DNA from: Chrysomallon squamiferum
Lineage: Eukaryota > Mollusca > Gastropoda > Neomphalida > Peltospiridae
Reading direction: 5' to 3'
Length of the DNA: 64,000 bases
Assembly (NCBI GenBank): GCA_012295275.1
Contig: CM022673.1
Span: forward strand, 20,970,413-21,034,412
The notes beneath the pieces were generated by a model. The model saw nothing but the letters and a program-made list of their open reading frames with translations. It made no database searches and was not told the origin of the DNA. Below, piece by piece: positions 50,013 to 63,754 of this stretch. The first letter of the stretch is position 1, and each line of letters starts with the position of its first letter. A program made the position numbers and the translations under genes.

Positions 50013-50125
50013 AATAAATAAATAAATAAATATTTACTACTACTACTATATTACCAATACTCCCATTACTACTACTCTTACTACTACTATTACTGCCACT
50101 ACTACTACTACTACTACTACTACTA
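49961..50125. repeat. (AAT)n-(AAAT)n-(ACT)n compound microsatellite
   Basis: A-rich runs about 300 bp after the T-rich block at 49581-49672 and roughly complementary to it, so single strands could pair. The ACT part is interrupted. Confidence 0.85.
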
Positions 50126-51837
50126 ACAATAACAACATTAACAACAAAGTAAGAGAGAGAAAAATGACATATTAACATGAAAATAAAAAGGAAAGAAGGA
50201 AAACAAGGATTATCTTCTTTTTTCTTTTTTTTTTCATTTTCGTTTGCTTAAAGAAGTTCCAGATGAAAACATGAAAGGTATGAAATCCCTGACGTACTGT
50301 GGTGAGAAAAAACCTAACTGAAGTCATCAAACTGCTGAGAATGGAGCGCACGCGCAACTCTCTAAACATAGATATCTGTCGTAAACCAACTCGGAAGGCA
50401 TGTCTAAAACACGGAAAAACAGTGACACGCAAGTCAGTTAATGCTCTATTACACTGTCAGAGTTCATTTTTCATCTCAGAATAGAACTAGTAAAACAACA
50501 GCCGAGGAAATTACAGTTCAAACCCCTGTCAACGAGAAACAGTCTGTATTTTCTTTTCTTCTCTTTTTTTTCTCAAAATAAAGGCGTGTTTATTTCATCT
50601 CTTTAAAGTACAGAATTCATCATTTGTCGATCTTTATTTTAAATTCATCTTTTTTATTTGATAGAAGAATATTGTATTAAAATTAAGAAAATTGTAAAAA
50701 CTAAAAAAATTAATTCATAATTTTAAAAATTATCTACAAGCCTATAAAAATCGTAGAGAATAATTAATGTTTTCTTTAGCAACCTTTTATCAGATTTGCA
50801 TGGACATTGCTGTTTTCGATTTTTTCAGTTTTATTTATTTATTTATTTATTATTATTATTATTATTAGTTGTTTTTTTTATTATTTTTTTTTTATGCCTT
50901 TCTGTTTTCTTCTTCCAATGACTTAAAGTTAATTACGCGTTAAACTACAGAAATACAGAGCAAACAATAATCTTATACTTCCAGTTACCTAAACATCATG
51001 TTTGCTTATTTATTTATTTATTTTAAAAAAAAGGTACATATTCGAATTTTTAATTTTGGCACTAAATAGTAGGAAATAATAAAAAGGTCTGTGAGAAATA
51101 CGGGATCGTTAGTGTGAATCGCACGAATTTCGAAGGATTACAGCGGATCACGACACAGTGAACTACGTTTGTCCACTCACAGCGAAACCCAGCTTTGCTT
51201 TTCGTTAATAATTTATGGAACTTCACGCTTAAGAGACTCAGGTGTACGGACACAGTTAATGTGAACTTAGTTCAAAGCACACTTTTGGGAACATATGGTT
51301 TGTCAACTTAAAAGTGATCATTAGTTCATTTAAACGTACTGAGCCATGCCATCAATCCTGTCAGACGCTGATTATTAAAACCCATTAAAATAAATGGAAT
51401 TGCACTGCAGTTATAATGAGAGAACGTCAGTTCACACATTCGGTCACTTCATGTAACAAACAGACATGTTTATTCTTTTCACTATTTCGACAAAATAAAG
51501 AGACAAGATTCGGCTCTGGTTGTGTCGAGAAATAGTTAAAGAAGATTTAAAACATACTCATGTCATTTAGGAAAACTGCTTTGAATAATGGTGACTAAAC
51601 GGAAGCAGAAATATTACAGCAGACAGAGAGATAGAGAAGGAGGGAGGGTGGGAGGAATAGGGAGAGTTTCAAAGCACACAAAATATAATATTTAAAAATA
51701 TTAATAAAGTCCAACACGTGCTTACACTGAATAGTCACTACTGTCACAATAAAATAGCAAAAATAAAAAAGTAAGAAAAAAATAAATAAAAGAGGAAAAC
51801 ATAAAAAGTAAAAAATAAATAATAATATAAAATACAG

Positions 51838-51840
<3 letters not shown>

Positions 51841-51919
<79 letters not shown>
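51841..51919. repeat. (GA)n microsatellite, 79 bp
   Basis: The longest pure dinucleotide run in the window. Confidence 0.95.
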
Positions 51920-51922
<3 letters not shown>

Positions 51923-54067
51923 TTTGTGTTAGTCAAACATTAATGTAGAATAAAGCTTTCGTAACGTGAACGTAAAATGAGAAACATTCAAACGCAATCA
52001 CTGAAATCTAAGATTCTTTTCACCTATGAGGCTATGTACGCAGACCAGTTTGGAGAATGTATTTATTCACAAGAATCAGGTTAAAGCTTGCCATTAATAA
52101 CTTTCTAGGATCGTTGGACGTTTGACCAAAAATATGAATGCAGACGCCAACCTTAATTGATTTTAGTACTAACAACCTTGTCCTCGACTGTCTAAGTTAA
52201 AAGAGTTCCGTTGAACATGCTCCGTAAAACGTAAGTGTTTATCGAGATATGTAGTCATTAGTATTATTGTTATTATTATAGGCAGAACCTCAAAAGGAAC
52301 TCACTGGTACTTTGTTTCCTGTCTAAGTGAATGTAGATAATAAAGATCGTTTAGCGCGCTAATTAAATGATCAGGAGTTCACATAGCGCGTTGGGATTTC
52401 TCGGTTAATTTCAGCCGCAGTAATAGTGTTATGTTAACACCTTACAAGTTGTGAGTAAATAGTGAGTGCTAAGGTTTCCTAGATGAATAATCCCTTCATT
52501 ATTCTAAATACCGAACTAAATATTAATTAAAACGAATGTACTTTATAATAACTGAAATGTAAGAAAGAGAGGAAGTTTTTAGAATTTCAACACCTTCACA
52601 TCCTCTGTAATAAGTGTCAGACATCCAATTTTTTGTAGTGATTGTTATGACTGGAAAATCGCAACCACTACATTTAAATAATTACTCTCATCCATTAACA
52701 ATATTTTATTTTTATATGCACCTACCCAAACCAGCAACGAGAAATAACTCTAAGGTGGAGACAAGGAAGGCTGATCATGTGACTGATGATCCGAGTACTA
52801 CAGCCCACTTCAGTAAGAAAGGTGTTTTCACTTTGCTAAACAAAATTTTCTTAATCGACCATTTCGTAAAGAAGACAGGCCATTTGTATTTTTTCATTAC
52901 TCTTGTCTTTAATGTTCTTGATTATTTATTTAATTCTGCTACTAATAGTGATTTGTATTTCATCTCTCTTTCACTCAGTGTTATTGTTAAAATATTAAAT
53001 CGTTAGAAAAGAAATATAATTTAAATCTTTATATCAACAAACGTAAAACAAATAAAATATAGAATAAATAAAATATAGAATAAATCAAAATACGAAAAGG
53101 GATGCTAAGATATAAATATGAAATTACAAAGAAAACAATAGTTTGGTAAACTCTGAGGAACGGGTTCAGTTCCCCTATTGAGCTTCGTACAAAAATAAGC
53201 ATTTGAGGAACAAGACGCTGAATCAATGACCGATTGGACTTTTCTGTCTTTCATTTTTCTCTTTCAGTTTCTAATCTGTCATTATGAGCTCGTACTGATT
53301 AGCAATACGTTGTTATTAAAAAGGAAAGACGATCCTACAGTTTTACAATATCCGTCCACACAGTTTTTGTACGAGACAGAAGAGTTTTTAAATGGCAGAC
53401 TCGATTCGAGTAATCGCTTCCTACATACTACTGTTTAAACCCCAACTAGTTTTTACGTCTCAGAATATTAATCATTTATTAATCCGTAAAGACTTTTTGG
53501 ATTAATAGTTCAGACTAATAATTGCAAACCGTAATCACAGATCTTAATTTACTCATAAATCATTGCTCGGATGCTAGATGTAAGATTGCGTACAAAACTG
53601 TGAAAGGTCTGAGTATCATCGTACATGAATAAAAAACTAAAAAGTTGTTTAGAAAACTGTATCGATCTAACCGGAAGAGAATCTGTACCATTTTTCCGTT
53701 AATAGTATCGTTCTGAATATATAAATTTGTTTGACCATTCTTCTGCTTATTTATTTTATTCTATTTTTCTTTTTCATTTGTTTATTTGTTTGTATGTTTA
53801 ATTACTTTCCATGCAATTTCAGTTCAGTTCTGGTCAAATGTACTAGCTCGAAGTCGAACATACATTTAAAATATTTGTTTTTACTTAATTGCTGTTATAA
53901 GGCTTTTTACGCAGTTAAGGATTACACAGCAAGTGATACAGGAAAGTGAGAAATGGGCTACTCCTTCCATTATATCCGTCTTTATGTATGTCTGTAAATA
54001 CGTAGTTACCTAATCTAATATGCACAGAAAAGAAATTACGAAAAAAATAAAATTACATACTGACTCC

Positions 54068-54069
<2 letters not shown>

Positions 54070-54100
<31 letters not shown>

Positions 54101-54101
54101 T
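54070..54101. repeat. (GT)n microsatellite
   Basis: Run of GT dinucleotides. Confidence 0.9.
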
Positions 54102-54450
54102 GAGTCTGCGTGTGTGATATTTAATGAACCGACACTCTATTCATTACTATTTCAATTACATCAGACTTCAAACGGAATAGATAATGACCGTCTGCACTAC
54201 ACTGATGCTGTTTGTATGCATAGAAGCCATGATACATCTGATTATGTAATAATATATTATGATACCGAAATACGTACTCTGTTGCGACTGTTTTACATTA
54301 CTGGCCTTTAATAATTAATAGCAACCTTATCGAAAATATCAATAGATATTTAATACATTGACCTTTTCTGTACTGTTCATGATTCTGCAGAACATTTTAT
54401 AATATAAACTATAAAATTATATTTATTTTGCTCAGATAGACCTAAAGATT

Positions 54451-54479
54451 ATAGATAGATAGATAGATAGATAGATAGT
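54451..54479. repeat. (GATA)n microsatellite
   Basis: About seven GATA units followed by imperfect GATAGA/GACA sequence. Confidence 0.9.
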
Positions 54480-55171
54480 AGAGATAGACAGACAAGCAGA
54501 TAGATAGAGTTAGGTACATCTGCTGTATTTAAATGCATATTTCAGACTTCCACAGTGAGTATTAAATGTAAAAGAAATGTTTTATTTCAGTCATTTTAGA
54601 ACGTAAATAATTTTCATGTTTTTTGTTGTATTTGTTTTATGTCCTCCCACTGCTGTTCTGAAAGCAACACTGTACTTGAAAATTGTTTTGAAGTTTATAT
54701 TCATGTCAGTGTGTATAATGTCTGTGTTTATTATTATTATTATTATTGCGACAAACAAGAACAATCAATATGTGACGTTCATATTTTATTCTTATTGATC
54801 CTGAGCTATAATTAAGTTATGTACATGCGTTCAAAACAATACATGAATCCGATCTGGTATCAATAATCTATTTTCTGGCGTCAAAAAAGGCCCTTAGATT
54901 TTCCATCGGTTAAATCATATAATAAAATAATGGACATTATAATGACAGTTAAACGCATACTGTAATTTTAGAAGAAGATTCGATTTTAGTAATAAGTTGG
55001 GAGATTTTTGTGTTTCCTTGCATTCTTTGGTCAGCAACCCATATATCACTTACATTCAAGGCTGATGTCATAACTAGAGTTTATATCGCTTTACACAGAC
55101 GATTGACAATATACCCAAGCTTATGCGTATAATAATTATTCTGGAACTGTAAGTAAATTAATGGTTACACA

Positions 55172-55234
55172 CAAATAACTGCGTCTGTTAACACACGTGG
55201 ATATAACCCACTGAACTGCTGATATAGCTGACCA
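55172..55234 (+). repeat. 63-bp direct repeat, copy 1
   Basis: Starts CAAATAACTGCGTCT and contains CTGAACTGCTGA. It aligns without gaps to 55773-55835, with 8 mismatches in 63. Confidence 0.85.
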
Positions 55235-55666
55235 GAGGTTATGGAAATAATAGCTGGTTATTAAATATATAAAATCGATTACAAAATCAATGGTTATAAG
55301 CAGGGCTGATAACAGTTACAAAAAATGGTCGCGTTAAGCCTTAATAAAAATGATCGAGTAAATCGTATTTTTTATTATGATTATAGAAATTCATTGTCTG
55401 TGAGTAAGATCCGATCACATAAAGCTGTTGTTGAACAATAAATCGCTGTTGAAGAGCGGGATTACAAAGTCTTCAATACGTTTTTCAAATTAAAGAAAAG
55501 ATAATCGTGTAACTCGCTAGTTGCAGGGCAGAGTTGATAACATGATCAGCAGTCATGTCCTAAAAAACCCGCTGAAGATGTAATCTAAGACGAATCTAAT
55601 CACTGGACATAAGACTGACTGATCATAGACAGTGCAGACAACAGTCTTCTTTAAATCACAGAATTT

Positions 55667-55734
55667 AAAGTTGAATAAATAGCAGGTTATGAATAACGTT
55701 AAAGTTGAATAAATAGCAGGTTATGAATAACGTT
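55667..55734 (+). repeat. Perfect 34-bp tandem duplication
   Basis: AAAGTTGAATAAATAGCAGG followed by TTATGAATAACGTT occurs twice head to tail, at 55667 and 55701, with no differences. The duplication is therefore young. Confidence 0.95.
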
Positions 55735-55772
55735 AACATTACATATATTTGTATATGTACGATTAAACTGTG

Positions 55773-55835
55773 CAAATAACTGCGTCTATTAACACAGGTG
55801 GACATAACCAGCTGAACTGCTGACAGAGCTGATCA
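55773..55835 (+). repeat. 63-bp direct repeat, copy 2
   Basis: Partner of 55172-55234, offset 601 bp. With the 34-bp duplication between them, this marks a locally duplicating segment. Confidence 0.85.
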
Positions 55836-56399
55836 CGTGACGTATTCAGCTAAATCAGCGCTGATAATGTGACTGGAGTATGCGAAAAAGAGAAATATTT
55901 CTGTATCTAACTTTGGACAATTTTTCATTTGTTCTTGAATATATTTTTGAAACCTTCTATTTGTGTAGAGAAAATAAAAAGAAGCAAAAGAATAAATAAA
56001 AAACAAAACAAAATAAATAAATAAATAAATAATAATAAAAAAAAAAAGTTGATAGAAACAAAACAAATACCAAAAAACAAACAAACATACAAAGAACAAA
56101 AACAACCAAAACTAAACGAACAAATAAAAAAAAAAAAAAAAACTATAACAAAATCTCTTTCCTACCCACCCCCCTGAAAAAAAAAAAAAAAAAAAAAAAA
56201 CCGATATCGGGTTGAACGGGCTGAAAAAAATGAAAACAATAAATACATGATAATCATAATAATAAAGCTAATACTCAGCTTATATAAATAACACATAGGA
56301 TCAATACATTTTTCAAATATATCACAGCACTAGCGGTACTGAAAATTAAAATCACAGTGCGAAGTTCTCATGCCTTGCACAATAACAGCTACTCAACAG

Positions 56400-56661
56400 C
56401 CCTCTTCAAGCCATAGCAGTACGTCTTCGATTAACAGGAACTCTGGGAATTAGAAGCACGCGCGTATTCCCGCCCTCATCCCTCTTTACTTTATCTGAGT
56501 GGCTACTTCGTCACTGACTGTTGACCAACTCGAGTGAGGTATTTTACTCGTGTGTGTGAACAGAAAAAGTGAGACAGCAGTGAATGTGTTTTGTAAGCGA
56601 CAAACACGAAAAATAATAGTCAGGAATAAAAAGTCTTAACAAGGAATTATTTCAAACATCG
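56400..56661 (+). promoter_or_regulatory. Putative promoter and untranslated first exon of the right-edge gene
   Basis: After kilobases of AT-rich DNA, 56440-56540 is richer in G+C with CpGs (AGCACGCGCGTATTCCCGCC). It is followed by purine-rich sequence and a consensus donor ATCG|GTAAGTTAC at 56661/56662. The next plus-strand acceptor before a credible ATG is at 63751, so this could be a non-coding exon 1 with a 7.1 kb intron. Transcription start and linkage are inferred. Confidence 0.4.
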
Positions 56662-59647
56662 GTAAGTTACTTTGAAATTCATTGTCTTATTTTTTTTTTG
56701 TTGAAACTGAATTGTTCTCTTATTCATTTTATTCTACATGGAACTAGAAAAGATTTCTTAAATTAATTTAAATAAAATATACACTTGAAATTGAAAGGAA
56801 TTTTTAAAAACATATTTTTAATTTGTGTGAATAGAATTCATATTCATTTTGTTTTTATATTGAAACTAACCCATAAATTTGTGGGGGAATCGCAATGAAT
56901 AGGATTTTTATTATTACTATTTTTTAAAAACTGAATTTGAATAAGCGTAGGAAGCTTAATCACTTTTTTATATTTGTTTTTTTCTTCATATTATTTAGAA
57001 TTCGATTTACTGCTGTTTCTACACAAAATAATACATTATTATAATACTTATTGTTTTAAACATTAAAGGCTGAATAAGATTTGTGTTCAAAGTGTGTATG
57101 TATCTGTATATATATATATAAAAATACAGAGTTCTCAGATTTCAAAGATATTTTGTTTTAATTAGTTATTTACGCTCGTTGCCGGATTTAGTGACGGCAA
57201 AGCTGTATGCTATAGGGATGTTTTTGAAGAAAGAAAAAAAGACAATGTAACAACAGAACTTTGTTCCACCAGTCTGTAAGCCGTCAGCTGTGGTAAGCTG
57301 CAAAGGCCCTGTTTGACAATATTAACATGAAATAAGGCGTCTCAACTAGTCAGAGAGGCCCTATTTGGTTAGTCTTAACTGTTAATACGAACTGTAAAAG
57401 CTCTAACTTCTAATTTGTTAACTTTTTATCTTGACATGGCGGTGCATTTTTTTTATTTTAAATTATTTAATTTTTTTATTGTGCATTAATTATCGTAAAA
57501 TATTTATTAAAAGTTTGGAAAAGTTAACAGCAACATTAATGTTGATCATATTGATGACAATAACGATGACGACGACGATGATGACAATAATCATACAACA
57601 GCAACAACAATGATGATATTAAAAAACAAAAAACAAATCAAATGGAATCCTAAAAAAAGAGGACAGACTAAGCCAACTGACCTAGAACTTGCAGACTTAG
57701 TTAATTACCTGAAATGAAAGGTTGGGTATTAAAAATAATGTATTTAAGTCCACGTAAATCACACATCTTAGAGTTTCAGAACACATCATTTCCTAAATCT
57801 AGTTTTCCTCACCCGTAAGTCAAACGGGTTTAGAAAAAGATCAGAATTTCAGAAAAGATCAAAACGAATTGTAGGTTTCAGTAAAGTCGCTTAATCACTT
57901 AACTGAAATATGATCCAACGTGAACGCATTATGCAAACAGGAACTATTTCAAGCACGAACGGCAAAAAAAATCTTTACTTTCAAGATTATTAAAACTGTG
58001 ACCTATTTTGTTAATCTGTCCATGAAGTTCTGGTTACAACAGATAATCTAATCAGTTGTAATATACTGAATGGACAATCTGCAATCGGACAGCCAAAGCA
58101 ATCATTTCATGGCCCGAGTGTAAAAATCACGGGCCTTGGGCAAAGAGTCATCGTATTCTAAAAAGCCGGCGACCAAGACAACGTCCTGCCTCTGGTTAAC
58201 GGTCTACAGCTGAGTAGTCCAGCAATACAGGGATAAAGAGCAGATGAGATGACAACGCATTTAATACTGAATTCCATGTAAAATATTAGCAAGTTCATAA
58301 TTACATATCCAATCGATAGTGCTGTGTGCATACAGATAACGCATTTCAGGGATGATATCTGACGACGCTGACATTAAATTTCGGATGGGAAAGGCATGTA
58401 ATTTGGAAAATCTTTCATACACGTTATTCAGATGCTGGAATGGTTGGTTGTAGATGAATGTCACTGGCACAATAGCAGTGATCTTAGGATCGAATGCGGT
58501 TGGAGGACTATAAGCATTATTTACCGTTTCTCTCAGTATTTCTTATATTCCATCCTGGAATATTAATGTTGATTGTAAAATGTTACTCTAGTGTGTTGCT
58601 GAATAAATATTCCATTCAAATTTTAATGTGGTACCATTTATATTACTTTGTTTACTTTTATTTTTTTTTTTACTTTTATTTTATTATTATTTTTTTTTTT
58701 TTTTTTTTTTTGCATTTCGTAACAATAACAACAACAATAAAATTACTACTACTACTACTACTAATATTTGTTATGTTATATTATCTTATTCTTATTCTTG
58801 AAAGCTGATGATGAATATGATGATGATGATGATAATTATTATTGTTGGTGCTGCTGTTGTTTCAGCTGTTCTCAGTATTATAACATAATACAAAGCTGAG
58901 TCAAATTATCATAGATCGTTTATTAGAATAGGAAAACAACAAAATCCCCCTGGATCACATAGACAAACCGAGCTATTTCTGACCTTAAAGGGATCTGGCT
59001 CTGAATATGAATATAAATGTTAGGAAAAGGTTCTTTGGTTATGAATGTAAATGTGATGTGAAGGTCAAGTGACTACAGAATTGTGGGCAAAGTAATGCGA
59101 TTATGAACATGAAAATAAATGACAGGTCAACGTCAACATCACGTGATGAATTTATATGTTTGGAAAGAGGTTAAAATCGGACGAATGTAAAAAATCGAGT
59201 CTAGATCAAGATCATGTAAATATTAATACTACTGCCCAGTTTAATAAAACTTACAGTTTCGTCAGATTATCGCTGTATGGGGAAAAAAATGTAGCCTAAC
59301 TATATGTTAATTGTATAATCTGTGTTTTCGTTTTTGTATGAATATCTCTCTGAATGATTACATATATATTATGAAGGTTATATATTGTTTATTCGTATAA
59401 TATATTTAAGAAAAAAAATAAAAATAAAAGGTAACATTGTATCTGATACAGGTTTGTAAAGATGCATTATAAAACTTTTCCGATTCTCTATCGTATATAA
59501 ACATCGGAATTACTGCTAATTGAAATGCTATAAATAGTAACAAATGAGCCTCTTTTAGACATTGTTTTGTTCAGAACAATAGCAAAAATGTCTTAACAAT
59601 CTTTTTTTTAATTAATAGAATATTCCTTTCACATTATTATTATTATT

Positions 59648-59648
<1 letters not shown>

Positions 59649-59695
<47 letters not shown>

Positions 59696-59697
59696 GA
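59649..59697. repeat. (GTT)n microsatellite
   Basis: GTT units following a short ATT run. Confidence 0.95.
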
Positions 59698-61367
59698 GCT
59701 TGATTAAAATCATTTGTTCTTATTGTTTGGCTAATGGTCACAGACAAGGATACACCATCAAGCTTAGAACATTATGGTCTACTTTTAATTACAATCGACC
59801 CAGAAGAATCGAATTTTGCCTGCACATCGCTAAACTATTTTTATGAATGAACACCCTCCACCACCGCTCGTCTCAGTCTGACCTGAAAACGTGCAAAGCA
59901 ACCGCCTGAAGTTGAATTCTGCTAAACGTTGAATGATAATCATTTATGTTGAAGACTTCAAAGATTGAAGAAAGATGACGGTCTTGCGTCCATCGCTATC
60001 CTATCGATGTGGGTTATAATTTTGCAGTTCAAAGAGTGTATTTTCAAAAAGAGAATGGCAGCTCCATTAAGGTCGTGTATCCGCCAGAGACAACTACAAT
60101 TACAAGAACTTTATCAGGCAACAGGATCCAGGGACATTAATTGTACGCATGAGACAGAAACGAAAATTATTTTGAAAAACAGACAGTTTTGAAAAAGATT
60201 TGTTAGTCGTATTTGGCACTAGGGTCAATCAGTTGAGACAGTTTTTAATTTAGGATTTGTAAATTACAGGTTTTCGCTGTGATATGTTTTGGAATACATA
60301 AATGATTAATTATGTCAGTCATCTGTCTGAACTCGAAACAAGAGCAACGTCCTTATCTGTACGAAATAAAAACAATAATGGCAGTTGCTGTTGTAGAAAT
60401 GACTAGCAAAAATGCAGTAACAAGCAGCAGCAAATATTTTAAGCAGATGTAGTAATCATAGCAGTGATTGTGATAAAGCATTAATATTTTTGGTAAAGTT
60501 ATTCGTTTAAGTAAAATAATGGCATATTTTAGCGGTAAACGATGTAAAAAAAATAATAATAAAATAAAATAAATAAAAGAGAACAAAAGCTATAAATGGA
60601 CATAAATGGCTTACACAATATTAAATCGATTAATATAAAAACGCATATTATAAATTGTCTCTATCTTGTTTTTCTCTGAAATCATTGCGAAAACACATTA
60701 GTGCCCGCGAGGTTCTCAGTCATCTTATACTGATGCAAAAACTGTCTGACAAAAATGTTCAATATACATTTGTTAAACGTCGGGTGATAATGTTTAATAA
60801 TAGGGCGCCGTTTTGGCCATCTCTGCCTCATATCGAAAGAGAATCCGCCAAATACAAAGTCTGACACACACAATCAACAAAGCAATCATTTTCGAAGACA
60901 TCATCAGCGTTTTTGCATACGAAATAATTTTTAAAAAGTTTGTCACATCATCTGAATACCAACCATTGAAAACTTGTTGATTGGGGTCACCGAGAGTCAA
61001 TTCTGCGACCGCAATATTAATTTAAACGCGAACATAACTTGCCTGGGGTCAAATAAGCAAGGGTTTTTGTGACTCTGAAGTTGCTCGATGAATAATTTTG
61101 AATAAACGGTATGTTTCCCCAAGCTCTTAAGATATTACTATGTACTCTGTCCCGCTGTTCTGGGTCTGATAGCCAGAAAACTGACGCGAGTTTTGTATCA
61201 GTTGTTATTGTGGATTAAATTTGATAAACATTACTTTAAAAATTGGTCTCCAGTTTGGACGTATACCAAATATAAATTTTGACATTAAATAGTGACATAG
61301 TATCGATCATCTGATGAGATAACTATGTTGTAAGTTAATAGCCCCTCAGCCCTGAACTACTTCTTCA

Positions 61368-61428
61368 GTCTCGTTAGTTAAACATTTACAATGAAATATT
61401 CTAGGATCGAATCCTGGCATGGGCATCT
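61368..61428 (+). repeat. Possible tRNA-derived SINE fragment
   Basis: TCTCGTTAGTTAAACATTTA is weakly A-box-like. GGATCGAATCCTGGCATGGGCA is strongly B-box/T-arm-like with the spacing of a tRNA-type promoter. No complete cloverleaf can be folded, so it is not a working tRNA gene. Confidence 0.3.
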
Positions 61429-62843
61429 TGTAAAATATAACGAAGGAACTGTAATTATTCTCTCCTATTATTTTTCAAATTACCAGAGGCAATTTTTATT
61501 CTTGGATTTTGTGACCGAGCCATTGAGTTTAGAAGATCATGCTAATATTAAAATGTTTTAATTTTTGACAGGACATAGATGTTGAGATGTATATATATAT
61601 ATGGTTTTGGATGTTCTTCGATAAAAAGTATTCTAAACTGATACAATGATATATTTACAATAATATCCCACAAAAAAATTAAATAATCACGCATAAACAG
61701 AAATATATGTCAAGTACTGATTTATTAATAAAAGAAGGTTATCTATTATATACAGTTCCTTTGATTAGCAGCACCTCTTTAACGCATGGTCAGATTTTCA
61801 TTACTTAAAACTTTATCCTGTTAAACTTACCTTTTGTTCGTATATTCGATATCTTCGATCTGTTTCATTTATAGATTCTTATTTGTCAAGCAAGAGATTA
61901 TTTCCGTTAATCGAGACTTCCGGAAATACCGTAAACAGCTCTAGTTCCTTACATATGTCGTGACATTGTCCTTGCTGACCCAGTTTTAATGAAGTCATCG
62001 TCGTTAATAAAAATTGTTTCTCTAAACGCTCTTTGATCTTTGACAAGCTTGGCGTAAACAGATTAAAGACTTCGTATTACTAAGGTTATCGAGTAAGAAA
62101 AATAAAATTGTGGGATTTCAAAGCTGACACGAGTGTTTATTGCAGCTTGTTACTTGACATTTTCTCTGGTACAGCGCTAAAGTCGGGAGCTTTCTGTAGA
62201 ATGTTACAGGTGTAAGACTGGGTTTTTTGGCAGTTTCTTAATTTTTAAACAAAGCATTTAATTTTAACATTCTGAAGCTACAAAAATATGTTGACCTTAT
62301 GAGATATTCGATTTACGCTTTAATGTCATCAAAACAAAAATAATAAAAATTCTTCAGTTTAAATATCTTCAAAACCAAAGTAATAAAAATGCTTCAGTTT
62401 TTCCTGACGGTTTTTAAAGTATTTCTGTTGGTTGTTAGAGAACGTAAATGAAAGAAGCCTGGTGTGTGCTGCTGTAACATATTTGCATTTGAAAACTGAA
62501 AGACAGTCTTGGATTATATCATTATTATCATCAAACTTGGTGTGAAAAATATTCTTGCAAATTCTAATGTACAAACAATATTTTGTGTTAATTATTCAGC
62601 ATCCGATTTATATTAATATGCGGTAATATTTTCTGCACATTATGCATAGACAAATCATGAAATCTTTTAAAAATGAAGATTTGTGTATCAGCACATTTGT
62701 AGCCTGTGTGAGTAGTCTTAGAATTTTGTGTATAATATGACAGCTCTGTAACATATGTGAAACAATAGCCTTTGCTTTTTATTAAAGGGGACTCCATTAC
62801 AGTGAATTTCACTTTGCAGTTATAACGCCATACTACTATTACA

Positions 62844-62892
<49 letters not shown>

Positions 62893-62910
62893 ATACTAAT
62901 ACTACTAATA
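62844..62910. repeat. (ACT)n microsatellite
   Basis: Run of about 20 ACT units with a few interruptions at its right end. Confidence 0.95.
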
Positions 62911-63754
62911 CTGATAAGACAGCCTGCTGGCACCACACTTGCTATGTCTTCACCTCCCAATATTCGCTAATAATTTTCTTACAGAAGACATATTATCGGA
63001 AGATGACTGAGGAGAGTTGAAATGTTTCAGTTAAGAACTCTTGCATCACGTCATTTGTAGAGTACTCAAATCAGAAGTGGCAACACATGCAATGTGTATA
63101 CACAAAAAAAACTAGTGTTTCAATAGAGCAATATCAAAACTGAAATTTCTTGTCGCAGGTATTGAATAACTATTGAATTATTATTTTTCCACGAGCATGA
63201 AATACTTCCACTCACTGTTATATGAAAATCATACTTCCAGTGTTTTGACAATAGCGTTTCGATTGCTGTTCACCTCATCGAGCTGCAACATTCTCTTGTG
63301 GATAAATTGATATTAGCTAAATCAAATTAAATTCAGTCTGCTTTACGCTATAACTGGATTAAAGGACAAATGAAAATGAATCGATCAATAAAATAGAAAA
63401 ATCTTTTTGAAGCTTTGTTTCAGATTTTAGTTATCAAATATTTTATCGTTATCATTATTATCATTTTTTTTATTTATTATTTTTCTTTTAATGAATACGT
63501 TATTTTTCTTTAGCCCTCTAAAATTAATGTGTGGAAATATTGCAACTAATACTTTTAACAATTAAAACACTGATGTCAGTAACGTAAAATAAACATTGAT
63601 GTATTATTCATTCATATGCATGCATGCATGCATTCATTTTTATTTTTAATAACCCTTTCACATATTAATATTTTAATAAAATCAAAATTCAGACCTATTT
63701 TTAACTTCAGGTTATAAATAAAAAAAATAAAATAAACTGTGACTGTTTCAGACA

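Larger units (their letters stand above)
43007..56400. other. Large intergenic desert
   Basis: About 13.4 kb with no coding exon I can support; the open frames here are low-complexity or lack splice and family support. It contains the tandem repeat at 44258-44385, a dispersed-repeat copy (about 44390-44560), many microsatellites, a pogo-like MITE at 47635-47717 and local duplications near 55.2-55.8 kb. Stretches around 44.9-46.4 and 52-53.5 kb are complex rather than repetitive, but show no gene signature. Confidence 0.6.
56662..63751. other. Non-coding stretch, putative long first intron
   Basis: About 7.1 kb with no supported coding exon. It holds poly(T) near 58672-58710, (ACT)n near 58743-58763, (GTT)n at about 59649-59697, a tRNA-like SINE scrap near 61368-61428, (ACT)n at 62844-62910 and (GCAT)n near 63616-63632. 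If the first-exon inference is right, this is intron 1 and a natural place for regulatory elements. Confidence 0.4.

Noticed and set aside
51595-51936. 113-codon minus-strand frame starting with a Ser-Leu run
   Set aside because: Translation of the (GA)n microsatellite plus AT-rich flank.
52614-53006. 130-codon plus-strand open frame in the desert
   Set aside because: Longest frame in the region, but without recognisable domain, signal peptide, splice context or polyadenylation signal. The C-terminal half is Phe/Leu/Ile-rich as expected from AT-rich DNA.
53156-53190. B-box-like GGGTTCAGTTCCCC as a tRNA or SINE
   Set aside because: No A box at a suitable distance and no fold.
55172-55835. 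CRISPR-like spaced repeats
   Set aside because: Only two diverged copies far apart plus one head-to-tail duplication, in a eukaryotic genome.
61368-61428. tRNA gene
   Set aside because: Only the B-box side is convincing. The acceptor and anticodon stems cannot be formed, so it is listed as a possible SINE scrap.
62588-62938. 116-codon minus-strand frame with a long Val run
   Set aside because: Product of the (ACT)n microsatellite; no other coding signal.
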